In this document: in pieces, positions 1 through 8,354 of the stretch | Numbering within the stretch: position 1 is the stretch's first letter | How the letters are laid out: each line of letters starts with the position of its first letter | Source of the DNA: Halorubrum xinjiangense | Lineage (GTDB): Archaea; Halobacteriota; Halobacteria; Halobacteriales; Haloferacaceae | Direction of reading: 5' to 3' | Length of the DNA: 64,000 nucleotides | Assembly: GCF_900102375.1 (NCBI RefSeq) | Contig: NZ_FNBO01000005.1 | Location: 62,001-126,000, forward strand | Translations under genes and position numbers: made by a program | The notes under the pieces: model-generated | What the model was told of the DNA's origin: nothing | What the model saw: the letters and a program-made list of their open reading frames with translations, nothing else | Databases searched by the model: none

Positions 1-446
1 GAGACGAGCCCGGCGTAACGCCCCTCGCCGGCGACGATGTCGGCGATCCGGGCCGGGTCGAGGTCGTGGTCGCGCAACACCTCGCCGACCGCGCCGGCGG
101 CGAGCAGCCCCTCGACGTCGTCGTGGTACTTCCCGGTCCGGCGGTGGGTGAGCGATTCGAGGTTGTGGCTGAACGGGCCGTGGCCGACGTCGTGGAGCAT
201 CGCCGCCGCCTCGATGCGGTCGGCGCGTTTCCCGGAGATTCCGAGGTGGTCGAGCGCGCGGCTCGCGAGGTGGTAGACGCCGAGGCTGTGCTCGAACCGC
301 GTGTGGTTCGCGGAGGGGTAGACGAGCCGGACCGTGCCGAGCTGTTTGACGTGGCGGAGCCGCTGGACGGCGGGCGTGTCGACGAGGTCCGCGGCGACAC
401 CGTCGATCTCGATGTGGTCGTGGACGGTGTCCTTGACCGTTATCAT
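1..446 (-). CDS. HD-domain phosphohydrolase, C-terminus beyond window
   Basis: Reads leftward from ATG at 446 and runs off the window edge, so only about 148 residues are visible. The start MITVKDTVHDHIEID, then QRLRHVKQLGTVRLVYPS, TRFEHSLGVYHLA and the metal-binding HD motif MLHDVGHGPFSH, are typical of the HD superfamily of (d)NTP or nucleotide phosphohydrolases. The same motifs in the same order occur in the full-length gene at 1067-2269, so the two are close paralogues, with a divergently read stress-protein gene between them. The substrate cannot be told from sequence. Family assignment is secure; the exact function is not. Confidence 0.9.
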   Translation of the reverse strand, partial: MITVKDTVHDHIEIDGVAADLVDTPAVQRLRHVKQLGTVRLVYPSANHTRFEHSLGVYHLASRALDHLGISGKRADRIEAAAMLHDVGHGPFSHNLESLTHRRTGKYHDDVEGLLAAGAVGEVLRDHDLDPARIADIVAGEGRYAGLV

Positions 447-561
447 GGGGTCTCCTTCGGCGGCAACGGATAAAAGGGTGGGAGTGAGACGCGCCCGCTC
501 CCGGACCGGAAGCGACCGACTGAGACCGGACCGCGTCGACGGCGTGTGCGAATCTGCGGTA

Positions 562-572
562 CGATTTATATC
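562..572 (+). promoter_or_regulatory. TATA box of the UspA gene
   Basis: The AT-rich stretch CGATTTATATC stands in GC-rich DNA about 27 bp before the ATG at 595, the normal distance from a haloarchaeal TATA box to the transcription start. The transcript would therefore be leaderless, which supports ATG 595 over upstream in-frame starts. Confidence 0.6.
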
Positions 573-594
573 CCGCCTGTCCGAACACCGGTGT

Positions 595-999
595 ATGTAC
601 CACGTGTTGCTCGGCGTTGCGCTCGATGACGAGTCGCGGGCGATCGCACAGGCGAACGCGGTCGCCGACCTTCCGGGCGACCCGAGTGACGTGACCGCGC
701 ACCTCTGTCACGTCTTCCAAGACAACCCGGAGGGCGCCTCGGTCCACCAGCTCGGAACCGTGCGACGGGCCCGAGAGGTGCTGGAGGCGGCCGGCGTGAC
801 CTGCGCCCACTACGAGGCCAGCGGGGACCCCGGCGAGGAGCTCATCTCGGCCGCCGAGGACGTCGACGCCGATCTCATCTGCGTGTCGGGCCGCAAGCGG
901 AGCCCGGCCGGGAAGGCCGTCTTCGGCAGCACCACGCAGACGGTCGTGTTGAACGCGGACCGCCCCGTGCTGGCGGTCCCGGGACCGGACGAGGAGTGA
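595..999 (+). CDS. Universal stress protein (UspA family)
   Basis: A protein of 134 residues, the usual length of a single UspA domain. It opens MYHVLLGVALDDESRA, the first beta strand and turn of the fold. It ends with a nucleotide-binding loop (ICVSGRKRSPAGKAVFGS) and the strand PVLAVPG. UspA proteins bind ATP or AMP and respond to stress; the specific role is unknown. The open frame extends further upstream, but the TATA box placed for a leaderless message favours ATG 595. It stands alone between two HD-domain paralogues on the other strand. Confidence 0.9.
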   Translation: MYHVLLGVALDDESRAIAQANAVADLPGDPSDVTAHLCHVFQDNPEGASVHQLGTVRRAREVLEAAGVTCAHYEASGDPGEELISAAEDVDADLICVSGRKRSPAGKAVFGSTTQTVVLNADRPVLAVPGPDEE

Positions 1000-1066
1000 G
1001 GGAGGGCGTCGCCACGGGGCCGGCTGGCCGGTTGCGAGATTCGGCTCGCACGGGCGATCGCGGCGC

Positions 1067-2269
1067 TCACGCCGAGGGGTGCCCCGTCGCGCGCAGCCCG
1101 AGAACCTCCCGCGCCGCGGCCCCGACCGCGTCGACGTGTTCCGCGGGACAGTAGACCCCGAGCCGCCAGCGGCGGCGCTCGGCGGCCCGGAGCCCGGTCA
1201 CGAGCTCCGAGGCGTCCTCCAACCGCTGCGGGACGCCGTCGACGACGACGGCGGAGCCGGACTCCTTGAGCGCCGGGCGCGAGGGGATGTCCACGAGGAC
1301 CGCGTCGCGGTCGACCCCGACGGCGTCCGCGATCTCGCGTTCGGCGGCCCGCTCCTCCGCGCGGCCAGCGTCGACCGTCCCCGCCGGCACCTCGTCGAGT
1401 TCGGCCCAGACGGCGCGCTTGTAGAGGTCGCGCCGCTCGATGCGCTCGCCGAGCGCGGGGACGCGGTCGCGGAGCTCGACGAGGAGGTCGTGGTCGGCCA
1501 TCCGGCGGAAGGCAGCCGCGTCGGTCTCCGTGCGGTCGAGGTAGCGCTCGCAGGCGCGCTCCAGCATCGCGCCCGCGACCCGGGAGACGTGGTGGCGGTA
1601 GACGACGGCGTTCATCAGCGAGCGTGCGACGAGCAGGCTCTCGGCGGTGGCGACGTTCCCCTCGTCTAAGACGAGGTCGGCGTCGTCCCCCGTCCCGTCG
1701 CCGCCGAGCAGCCTAAGTTCGGTGACGAGCCGGCCGGTGTCGACGGTGCCATACGGGACGCCGGTGTGATGGGCGTCGCGCACGAGGTAGTCCATGCGGT
1801 CGACGTCGAGCTCCCCCGAGACGAGGGGGCCGAGCGCGCCCTCGCCGTCGATCAGACCGGCGACGCGCTCCGGGTCGAGCTCGTTGCGTTCGAGGACCCG
1901 ACAGACCTCGCGGTCCGCGTCGGTGAGGAGCCACCGCACGTCGTCGTGGTCGCGCCCGGTCGCGCGCCGGATGATCCCCTCGGTCTGGTGACCGTACGGG
2001 CCGTGGCCGACGTCGTGGAGCATCGCCGCCGCGCGGACGTGGGCGGCGGTGTCGTCGTCGACGCCGAGCCCGTCGACCGCGCGGCCCGCGAGGTGGTAGA
2101 CGCCGAGACTGTGCTCGAACCGCGTGTGGTTCGCGGAGGGGTAGACGAGCCGGACCGTGGACAGCTGCTTGATGTGTCGCAGCCGCTGGAACGCCGGCGT
2201 GTCGACCAGCTCGGCGGCGACGTCGCCGAGCCGGACATGGCCGTGGACGCTGTCCTTTATCGCCTTCAT
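1067..2269 (-). CDS. HD-domain phosphohydrolase (full length)
   Basis: A 400-residue protein starting MKAIKDSVHGHVRLGD. It has QRLRHIKQLSTVRLVYPS, TRFEHSLGVYHLAG and the HD motif MLHDVGHGPYGHQTEG near residues 80-100. A second conserved stretch around residue 155 (SGELDVDRMDYLVRDAHH) contains the distal Asp expected of dGTPase-like HD proteins. The C-terminal half carries the all-helical region of this family and a small alpha/beta tail. These soluble proteins are usually annotated as HD-superfamily hydrolases acting on nucleotides; the substrate is unknown here. It is a paralogue of the partial gene at 1-446. Confidence 0.92.
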   Translation of the reverse strand: MKAIKDSVHGHVRLGDVAAELVDTPAFQRLRHIKQLSTVRLVYPSANHTRFEHSLGVYHLAGRAVDGLGVDDDTAAHVRAAAMLHDVGHGPYGHQTEGIIRRATGRDHDDVRWLLTDADREVCRVLERNELDPERVAGLIDGEGALGPLVSGELDVDRMDYLVRDAHHTGVPYGTVDTGRLVTELRLLGGDGTGDDADLVLDEGNVATAESLLVARSLMNAVVYRHHVSRVAGAMLERACERYLDRTETDAAAFRRMADHDLLVELRDRVPALGERIERRDLYKRAVWAELDEVPAGTVDAGRAEERAAEREIADAVGVDRDAVLVDIPSRPALKESGSAVVVDGVPQRLEDASELVTGLRAAERRRWRLGVYCPAEHVDAVGAAAREVLGLRATGHPSA

Positions 2270-2351
2270 TGGCGAGCGGTCGTCCTGGGGCCGATTGGTC
2301 GTTTCGGCTCGGCGCGGGTCACTTTCGGCTCGGCGACGGGGGCGACGGGCG

Positions 2352-2912
2352 TCACTCGTCGACGACGTCGATCCCGAACCGCTCTTCGAGCGCGCGCACG
2401 ACCGAGCCGCCGACGTTGGCGGTCGCGGCCCGCCCGTCTTCGACCGCGAGGAGGTCGTCCTCGTCGACCTCCAGCTCGGCGGCGACCTCCTCGACGGTCA
2501 GCCCGGCGTCCCGCCGCGCTTCGGTGACGACGTCGCCGTAGCCGGAAACGAGGTACGGGAGGCGGTCCGCCTCGTAGCTCGTCCCCTCCTCCTCCCAGCG
2601 CTTCGAGTCGCCGGTCGCGGAGTCGTACATCTTCGCCTGCTTCCGGGCGAGCTCCTTGTTCCGGCTCTCGGTCGCACCCGAGCCGGAGCCGGCACCGGCG
2701 CCGCCGGGGCTTCCCCCGGAGCTGCCGCCGCGCGATCCGCCGCCGCCGCTCGGCGCGTTGCCGGCGTCGTCGTGGGGGCGGCAGTTCGAACACACGAGCA
2801 GCTTCGCGCCGGCGACCGTCGCCTTGCGGAGGTCCGTGGTCTCGCGGCCGCAGAGCTCGCACGCGTCGCCGTCGTCGCCGCCGCCGCCGCCGCCCGTCGA
2901 ATACTTCGGCAT
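2352..2912 (-). CDS. Multiprotein bridging factor 1 (MBF1), HTH transcription factor
   Basis: A 186-residue archaeal MBF1. The N-terminus MPKYSTGG is followed by a zinc ribbon with two CxxC pairs (ACELCGRE and VCSNCRPH, residues 15-45). Next comes a low-complexity Gly/Ser/Ala linker (about residues 50-80), then a cro/C1-type helix-turn-helix (TVEEVAAELEVDEDDLLAVE, about 130-150). MBF1 links activators to TATA-binding protein in eukaryotes; in archaea it is associated with transcription or translation. The frame stays open about 300 bp upstream, but MPKYS is the family's N-terminus, so ATG 2912 is chosen. Divergent from RNA element A. Confidence 0.9.
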   Translation of the reverse strand: MPKYSTGGGGGGDDGDACELCGRETTDLRKATVAGAKLLVCSNCRPHDDAGNAPSGGGGSRGGSSGGSPGGAGAGSGSGATESRNKELARKQAKMYDSATGDSKRWEEEGTSYEADRLPYLVSGYGDVVTEARRDAGLTVEEVAAELEVDEDDLLAVEDGRAATANVGGSVVRALEERFGIDVVDE

Positions 2913-2981
2913 ACTCCGTGTAGTGGTCCGGACCGTTAAAAAGTCGTGGAGGGCAGCATCCGTAAATTGAGAAACTATTGC

Positions 2982-3380
2982 GGTGGCGCCGCCGGCGGCT
3001 CCGCCGCCGGCTGCAAGAGGCGCGTCGCGCCTCCCTGCGTGCCGACGAGCGCCCGAAGGGCACGAGTCGCACGCGCGAGGGAGTCGGCCGACCGTCGGGA
3101 GGCCGACGAGGCTGGGGAGGTGTGAGGTGCGGTTGCTGTGCGGGGTGGGACTCAAAGGGGCAGCCGGGAGGCGGGCGCAGGCGTTCACGAGAGCGGAGCT
3201 CTCGTGAGCCAATCAGAACGCTTCGCGTTCTGATGACGACGTAAGCACTGGAAGGAGCGAACGAAGTGAGCGACTGAAGCGCGTGGTCCGAGAGAGCAAA
3301 GCTCTCTCGTCATCCCGAAAATCTTTGATTTTCGGGCGACAGCGAGCGTGCGCCCGCCTCCCGGCTGGGGCTTTGGAGGT
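2982..3380 (+). ncRNA. Structured RNA-like element, copy A (longest)
   Basis: One of five related elements in the window. It opens GGTGGCGCC. A 5' hairpin follows (GCGTGC near 3037 pairing with GCACGC near 3067), then a second hairpin (GTCGGCC/GGCCGAC). The core is GAGGCTGGGGAGGTG to GGGACTCAAAGGGG at 3107-3160. A third long helix pairs CAGCCGGGAGGCGGGCGCA (3161-3179) with its exact complement (3347-3365). Its distal part is enlarged in this copy by four perfect short hairpins (3185-3207, 3212-3234, 3289-3309, 3314-3336). It lies between MBF1 (divergent) and the PurD-like gene (convergent). No convincing protein is encoded. Structure is inferred from pairing that persists across copies; transcription is not shown. 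Confidence 0.6.
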
Positions 3381-3470
3381 AGTCGTCACCGATCCGCAGT
3401 CAACGATTTATAAGCGAGCGGCTAGGGCCTTGGCAGTGTTCACCGCAGATTCTCCGATCCCGTATAAAAA
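3366..3470 (+). repeat. 57-bp tail repeats of element A
   Basis: After the last helix, GGGGCTTTGG (3368-3377) recurs as GGGCCTTGG 57 bp later. The sequence ATTTATAAGCGAGC lies between them, and a more diverged unit follows with a TATA-like sequence near 3463. Copies B to E show the same 57-bp period. Only about two units are recognisable here. Confidence 0.55.
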
Positions 3471-3543
3471 TCCGATGACGACATCTAACCTCTACTTATA
3501 AACTGCTACCCCGCCATAGCAATTCACCTACTCCCAATCTCGA

Positions 3544-4854
3544 TCAGGGCCCGAGGTACCCCCACGCCTGGAGCCGGTCGCCGTCGCCGTCGACCCAGCG
3601 CTCGCCGATGTCGTCGCGGTAGTACATGTTCGGCATCACGACGTCGTCGACGCGGTCGTACGCCTCCTCGCGCGCCGCGCCCATCGTCTCCCCTTTCCCC
3701 GTGACGACGATGGGCATCCCGCTCTCGCCGGCGACGCGCCACTGGCCGTCCACTTTCTTCGCGTCTTCGAGGTGTATTCCCTCGCGGCTCTGCGTTTCGA
3801 ACACCACGGCCGCGTTCCGCGAGTTCTCGTCGTACGTCTGCTCGTCGTCGAACGGGAACGGCGGGAGGACGACTCGCACGGCAATTTGGTACCCGTCGTG
3901 AACGTCTACATCCGGCTCGTTCCCGTGCGCGAGGTCGTAGAAGAACTCGGCCGTCGACGACTCGATCGACTCCTCCTGTAAGGCGATGGTCGGGTAGCCG
4001 AACCGCGGCGTGAACTCCAACGGGTAGATGCCCGTCTCGTTGACGATACAGTTGATGTCGATGCTGCCGACGTACCCCTCGCCGGCTAGCCACCCCTCGA
4101 TCTTGCCGAGCGTCTCGCGGAACAGCCTGTTCTGTCCCGCCCAGAACATCGAGGTGCCCATCTCGCCGGTCGACGGCCCGATGTTCCCCGGAAACAACTT
4201 CTTATGTTCGAAGTTGAAGTTGACGCGGTCGATGAACTCGTTGCCGTCGAAGAAGCCACAGATAGCGATTTCGACGCCCTCGACCTTCCGCTGGAGCTGG
4301 AACCCCTTCATCCGGTGGCCCCACGCCTTCTTGTACGCCTTCAACACGTCGACGACGTCGCTGCCGTCGTCCTCGTTGCCGACGTACAGTAAGCGCTTGA
4401 CGTTTTGTACCTCCCCGAGCGGCTTGATCACGTACGGGGCGGGGTTCGCTTGGACGTGCCGTATCCCCGCGTCGAACTCGTGGAACACGTGGTGTTCGAC
4501 CGTGTTGACGCCGTGGTCTTCGAGGACCTCCATCGCGTAGCCGCGGTCCTCTTCGAGGCGGTCGGTGTTCGGTGTCCCGCCGACGACCGCGTGCCCCTCC
4601 TCGCGGAGTTCCCGCGCGAGCGCGCCGGTGCCGACCTCAGACCCCACCCAGATGTCGTCGAAGATTATCACGTCGGCCCAGTCGACCTCGGCGCGCCAGT
4701 CGTCCGTCTTCGGCACGAACCCGTCGCCGATCTCGCGGTCGCTTTCGGCCTCGACGTAGTACTTCACGTCGTGGCCCTCGCGGCGGACCTGCCACGCCAG
4801 GTCGGTGATAAGCGCCGCGTCGGCCGAGACGAAGAGGAAGTTAACGGTGTCCAT
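3544..4854 (-). CDS. ATP-grasp protein, phosphoribosylamine-glycine ligase (PurD)-like
   Basis: A 436-residue protein starting MDTVNFLFVSADAALITDL. The middle fits an ATP-grasp fold: PAPYVIKPLGEVQNVKRL (ATP-binding lysine region), VEGVEIAICGFFDG, and the metal-binding DINCIVNETGIYPLEFTPRFG. PurD joins phosphoribosylamine and glycine in purine synthesis. Here the classical PurD N-terminal glycine-rich GGGREHA loop is absent and replaced by a CheY- or Rossmann-like start with a DDIWVG motif, so it may be a PurD relative with another amine substrate. ATG 4854 is preferred over the GTG-type start further out because the added residues are not family-like. It is monocistronic. Confidence 0.75.
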   Translation of the reverse strand: MDTVNFLFVSADAALITDLAWQVRREGHDVKYYVEAESDREIGDGFVPKTDDWRAEVDWADVIIFDDIWVGSEVGTGALARELREEGHAVVGGTPNTDRLEEDRGYAMEVLEDHGVNTVEHHVFHEFDAGIRHVQANPAPYVIKPLGEVQNVKRLLYVGNEDDGSDVVDVLKAYKKAWGHRMKGFQLQRKVEGVEIAICGFFDGNEFIDRVNFNFEHKKLFPGNIGPSTGEMGTSMFWAGQNRLFRETLGKIEGWLAGEGYVGSIDINCIVNETGIYPLEFTPRFGYPTIALQEESIESSTAEFFYDLAHGNEPDVDVHDGYQIAVRVVLPPFPFDDEQTYDENSRNAAVVFETQSREGIHLEDAKKVDGQWRVAGESGMPIVVTGKGETMGAAREEAYDRVDDVVMPNMYYRDDIGERWVDGDGDRLQAWGYLGP

Positions 4855-5010
4855 GCGAGGCCGTCGCCCGGGGCCGACTTGAGTGTGGGTGCCCGCGCGG
4901 ACGCGCCGGGTCACGCGTTGCCACGCCGTCGACCGGGGGGCGCCGGCGGGGCGGGGATGGTTGAAACGTTAACACCCGGATTGATGGAGGGCCGCGTGGT
5001 CGATCCTGGT

Positions 5011-5817
5011 ATGCCAAGCGTGACACGGGACGGCGTGGCGATCGATTACGCCGTCGACGGGGACCCCGACGGACCGACCGTGCTGCTGCTCGAAGGGCTC
5101 GGGTATGGGCGGTGGATGTGGCGGTGGCTCGCCGAGGCGTTGGTCGACGACTACGAGGTGCTCCGCCCGGACAACCGCGGCACCGGGGACTCCGACGCCC
5201 CTGAGGGCCCGTACACCGTCGCCGAGATGGCGGCCGACGCCGCCGCGGTGCTTGACGACCACGGCGTCGACGCGGCCCACGTCTGCGGCGCGTCGATGGG
5301 CGGGATGATCGCGCAAGAGCTGGCGCTCGCCGACGACCGCGTCGCCTCGCTGACGCTGCTTTGTACGTCGCCCGGCGGCGACGACGCGACCCCGACGCCC
5401 GAGGAGGTACAGGAGCACATCTTCTCCGCGCCGGAGGACGCGGACCCGCGCGAGCGGATCCGCTACCTGATGGAGCCGGCCGTCTCCGACGGCTTCTACG
5501 AGCGCGAGCCGGAGCTGGTCGACCGGATCGTCGACTGGCGGCTCGCGGGCGACGCGACCCCGACCGGCCGCGAGGCGCAGGCGGCCGCGGTGGCGGCGTT
5601 CGACGCGAGCGACCGGCTCGGCGACATCTCGGTCCCGGCGCTCGTCCTCCACGGCACGGCTGACCGCGTCCTCCCGGTCGAAAACGCCGATCTGCTCGCG
5701 GACCGCCTCCCGCACGCCGAGGTCGAGCTGTTCGACGGCGGGCCGCACCTCTTCTTCATCGAGGAGCGCGAGCGCGTCAACGACCGGATCCGGACCTTCC
5801 TCGGCGAGGTCGCCTGA
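5011..5817 (+). CDS. Alpha/beta-hydrolase
   Basis: A 268-residue alpha/beta-hydrolase fold protein. MPSVTRDGVAIDYAVDGD opens the fold, the oxyanion region is LLEGLGYGRWMW, and the nucleophile elbow is CGASMGGMIAQ (Ser about residue 97). The acid is in LVLHGTADRVLPVEN and the catalytic His in GGPHLFFIEERE near the end. The closest families are 3-oxoadipate enol-lactonases and haloperoxidase-like esterases. It ends one base before the ATG of the acyl-CoA synthetase, so the two are almost certainly co-transcribed; thioester or ester hydrolysis on the same substrate is an inference. Confidence 0.85.
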   Translation: MPSVTRDGVAIDYAVDGDPDGPTVLLLEGLGYGRWMWRWLAEALVDDYEVLRPDNRGTGDSDAPEGPYTVAEMAADAAAVLDDHGVDAAHVCGASMGGMIAQELALADDRVASLTLLCTSPGGDDATPTPEEVQEHIFSAPEDADPRERIRYLMEPAVSDGFYEREPELVDRIVDWRLAGDATPTGREAQAAAVAAFDASDRLGDISVPALVLHGTADRVLPVENADLLADRLPHAEVELFDGGPHLFFIEERERVNDRIRTFLGEVA

Positions 5818-5818
5818 G

Positions 5819-7429
5819 ATGGCGACCGAGAACGATCCGCGGGCGGACGAGCGTCCGGACGGGACCGCCGCCGGGTCCGACGCAGACCCGCGACCGCATC
5901 CGCACGGCGACCGTGGGTACGAGTGGGTCGGCGAGCTGTCGGCCCGCCGCGCGCGGCTCTCGCCGGACCGCGTCGCCGTCACCGACACGGCCGCGAACGC
6001 CGAGTACACGTACGCGGAGTTAGAGGAGCGCGCCAACCGCACCGCGCGCTTCCTCCGCGACACCGAGGTTGAGCAGGGCGACCGCGTCGCCGTGGTCTCG
6101 CGGAACCGCGTCGAACTGGTCGACCTGTTCTTCGCGACCGGGAAGACCGGGGCGGTCCTCGCGCCGCTCTCGCACCGGCTCGCCGAGCGCGACCTCGCCG
6201 CGGTGCTGGGCACCGTCGACCCCGAACTGCTCCTCGTCGAGGCGCCGTTCGGCGGCGACGTCATCGACGCGTTGGAGCGGGCCGACGTCGAGCCCGCGGT
6301 CCGCTCGATCCCGACCGACGGCGACGACGCCTGGCGCCCGTACACGCGGGACCTGCCCGCGGACGGCTCGCCGGTCGAGACCGCCGACGTCTCGCTCGCG
6401 GACCCGCACCTCTTCTTACACACCGGGGGGTCGACCGGGACGCCGAAGGAGACGGTGATCAGCCACGGCGCGATCCGGTGGAACGCGTTCAACACGATCA
6501 CCGCATGGGGGCTCCGCGAGGACGACGTGACGCCGATGGTGTTCCCGATGTTCCACACCGGCGGCTGGAACGTCCTCACGGTCCCCTTCTTCCAGATGGG
6601 CGGGCGCATCCTCCTGAGTCCGGAGGTGGAACCCGGCCGCGTCCTCCGGGACGTCGAGCGCGAGTCGGCGACGACGCTCGTCGCGGTCCCCGCCGTGTTG
6701 CGGATGATGGCCCAAGACGACGAGTGGGCGGACACCGACCTCTCCTCGCTCCGGTTCGTGAAGAGCGGCGGCGGCCCCTGCCGCGAGAGCGTCATCGCCG
6801 CGTGGCGCGACCGCGGCGTCGAGATCTCGCAGGGATACGGGCTCACCGAGTGCGGGCCGAACAACTTCGCGATGCCCGACGACTTCCCGCCGGAGAAGAC
6901 CGGCAGCGTCGGCGTCCCGGCGCTCGCGGTCGACGCCCGCGTCGTCGACGATGACGGCCCCGTGCCGGACGGCACGGTCGGCGAACTGGAACTCGCCGGA
7001 CCGGCCGCGGCCGACCGCTACTGGGAGGAACCCGAGGAGACGGCAGCGACGTTCGGCGACTGGGTGTCGACCGGGGACCTCGCGCGCGTCGACGAGGACG
7101 GCTACTACCACATCGAGGGCCGGAAGAAGAACATGTTCGTCTCCGGCGGCGAAAACGTCTACCCGCCCCGCGTCGAGGACGCGCTCACCGACCACCCCGA
7201 CATCGAGGAGGCGGTCGTAATCGGCGTGCCGAGCGAGCGGTGGGGGACGGTCGGGAAGGCGATCCTCGTCGGCGACGAGTCGCTCGCGCTCGACGACGTG
7301 GAGTCGCACCTCGCCTCGCGGGTCGCCCGGTACGCGATCCCCAAGGAGCTGGTGTTCGTCGACGAGATGCCGACCTCGGGCCCCTCGAAGATCGACCGCG
7401 CGGCGCTGAAGGAGCGGTTTGGCGAGTAG
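5819..7429 (+). CDS. Acyl-CoA synthetase (AMP-forming ligase, ANL superfamily)
   Basis: A 536-residue enzyme that adenylates a carboxylic acid and transfers it to CoA. It shows the P-loop HTGGSTGTPKE (about 201-211), the A5 motif QGYGLTECGPNNF (about 340), the A7 motif STGDLARVDEDGYYHIEGR with the hinge following (about 420-440), and the C-terminal catalytic Lys in GPSKIDRAAL (about 527). The first 30 residues are a charged haloarchaeal extension. The active-site tryptophan- and glycine-rich pocket FHTGGWNVL suggests a medium-chain or aromatic acid, but specificity cannot be read reliably. It follows the hydrolase gene by one base and precedes a regulator and an ABC importer. Confidence 0.93.
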   Translation: MATENDPRADERPDGTAAGSDADPRPHPHGDRGYEWVGELSARRARLSPDRVAVTDTAANAEYTYAELEERANRTARFLRDTEVEQGDRVAVVSRNRVELVDLFFATGKTGAVLAPLSHRLAERDLAAVLGTVDPELLLVEAPFGGDVIDALERADVEPAVRSIPTDGDDAWRPYTRDLPADGSPVETADVSLADPHLFLHTGGSTGTPKETVISHGAIRWNAFNTITAWGLREDDVTPMVFPMFHTGGWNVLTVPFFQMGGRILLSPEVEPGRVLRDVERESATTLVAVPAVLRMMAQDDEWADTDLSSLRFVKSGGGPCRESVIAAWRDRGVEISQGYGLTECGPNNFAMPDDFPPEKTGSVGVPALAVDARVVDDDGPVPDGTVGELELAGPAAADRYWEEPEETAATFGDWVSTGDLARVDEDGYYHIEGRKKNMFVSGGENVYPPRVEDALTDHPDIEEAVVIGVPSERWGTVGKAILVGDESLALDDVESHLASRVARYAIPKELVFVDEMPTSGPSKIDRAALKERFGE

Positions 7430-7483
7430 GCGACAGAGTTCTACAGGAACAACCATTATATACGCGGAAAATAAGGAGGGGGC

Positions 7484-8185
7484 ATGCTCGACGTCACGAT
7501 GGATATGGAGCAGTTCGACTGCCCGTTCATCGACACCTCCGCCGACCACGACGTCTCCTTCTCTGCGATGCACTGGCAGTTGGACACCGCGGCGGAGCAG
7601 CTAGAGACGCGGCTCCTCGTCGAGTCGCCGGACCGCTACGAGCTCGGCGAGGGGCTCTCGGCGCTCCGCGACCACGAGAACATGGCCGAGTACCGGCTGT
7701 TCTCGAAGGAGGACGGCACCGCCATCATCCGGACCGTCATCGAGGAGACGAACGCGATGTCGACCATCACGGACCACGGCGGCTACATCACCGGCCCCTT
7801 CCTGATCGCCGACGGCTCCGAGCGCTGGCAGGTCGGATTCGACGACGAGGCGACCACGGAGGCGGCGCTCCACGACTTAGAGAAGGGCAACGAGTTCGTC
7901 GTCGAGGACCGCTCGGAGCTGTCGATGGAGGCGCTGTTCGACACGATGCGGAACGCGAACGCGGCCTCGACGATGCTGGACGCCTGCCGCGAGTTGACCG
8001 ACGTCGAGCGCGAGACCATCGAATCCGCGGCCGACGCGGGCTACTTCGAGTCGCCGCGCGAGGCGACGCTGTCGACGCTCGCGGACGAGTTCGACGTCTC
8101 GACCGCGGCCGTCTCGAAGAACATGCGCCGCGGCGAGAAGAAGCTGCTCCGCAGCGTCGTCGCCGCGCTCGATCGACTCGAGTAG
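7484..8185 (+). CDS. HTH-10 family (Bat-type) transcriptional regulator
   Basis: A 233-residue protein typical of the haloarchaeal one-component HTH-10 family. An N-terminal ligand-sensing region covers about residues 1-155. The C-terminal HTH contains LTDVERETIESAADAGYFES and ATLSTLADEFDVSTAAVSKN (about 165-215), with the family's EKKLLRSVV ending. A TATA box (ATTATATAC, 7454-7462) and a purine-rich AAGGAGG just before ATG 7484 support the start. It lies between the acyl-CoA synthetase and the importer in the same direction, so control of these genes is a reasonable inference. Confidence 0.9.
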   Translation: MLDVTMDMEQFDCPFIDTSADHDVSFSAMHWQLDTAAEQLETRLLVESPDRYELGEGLSALRDHENMAEYRLFSKEDGTAIIRTVIEETNAMSTITDHGGYITGPFLIADGSERWQVGFDDEATTEAALHDLEKGNEFVVEDRSELSMEALFDTMRNANAASTMLDACRELTDVERETIESAADAGYFESPREATLSTLADEFDVSTAAVSKNMRRGEKKLLRSVVAALDRLE

Positions 8186-8303
8186 GAGCGGGCGACCGGG
8201 GTCTCGACGCGGCCGTCACCGCGCTGGGCGGCGACAGCGCGCCCTTCGAAAGACACCGTCTCGACGCCGATTTGGGGCGAACTCCGTCGAATCCGCGCGG
8301 ACT

Positions 8304-8317
8304 GTTAACATCTTAAC
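8304..8317. promoter_or_regulatory. Inverted repeat upstream of the importer operon
   Basis: GTTAA-CATC-TTAAC is a perfect 5-4-5 inverted repeat, 37 bp before the ATG at 8355. Position and symmetry fit an operator or promoter element. It is short, so chance cannot be excluded. Confidence 0.35.
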
Positions 8318-8354
8318 TCGGCCCTTCATGGTGGTGTCCGTCCTCGAACAGTGT

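Noticed and set aside
4960-4975. GTTAAC as a shared operator of the hydrolase and importer genes
   Set aside because: The 6-mer is short and also occurs inside the PurD-like coding region at about 4840, so it is not specific.
6416-7573. Long minus-strand frame opposite the acyl-CoA synthetase
   Set aside because: Typical high-GC shadow: His/Arg/Val-rich with no domain, while the plus-strand frame has all ANL motifs.
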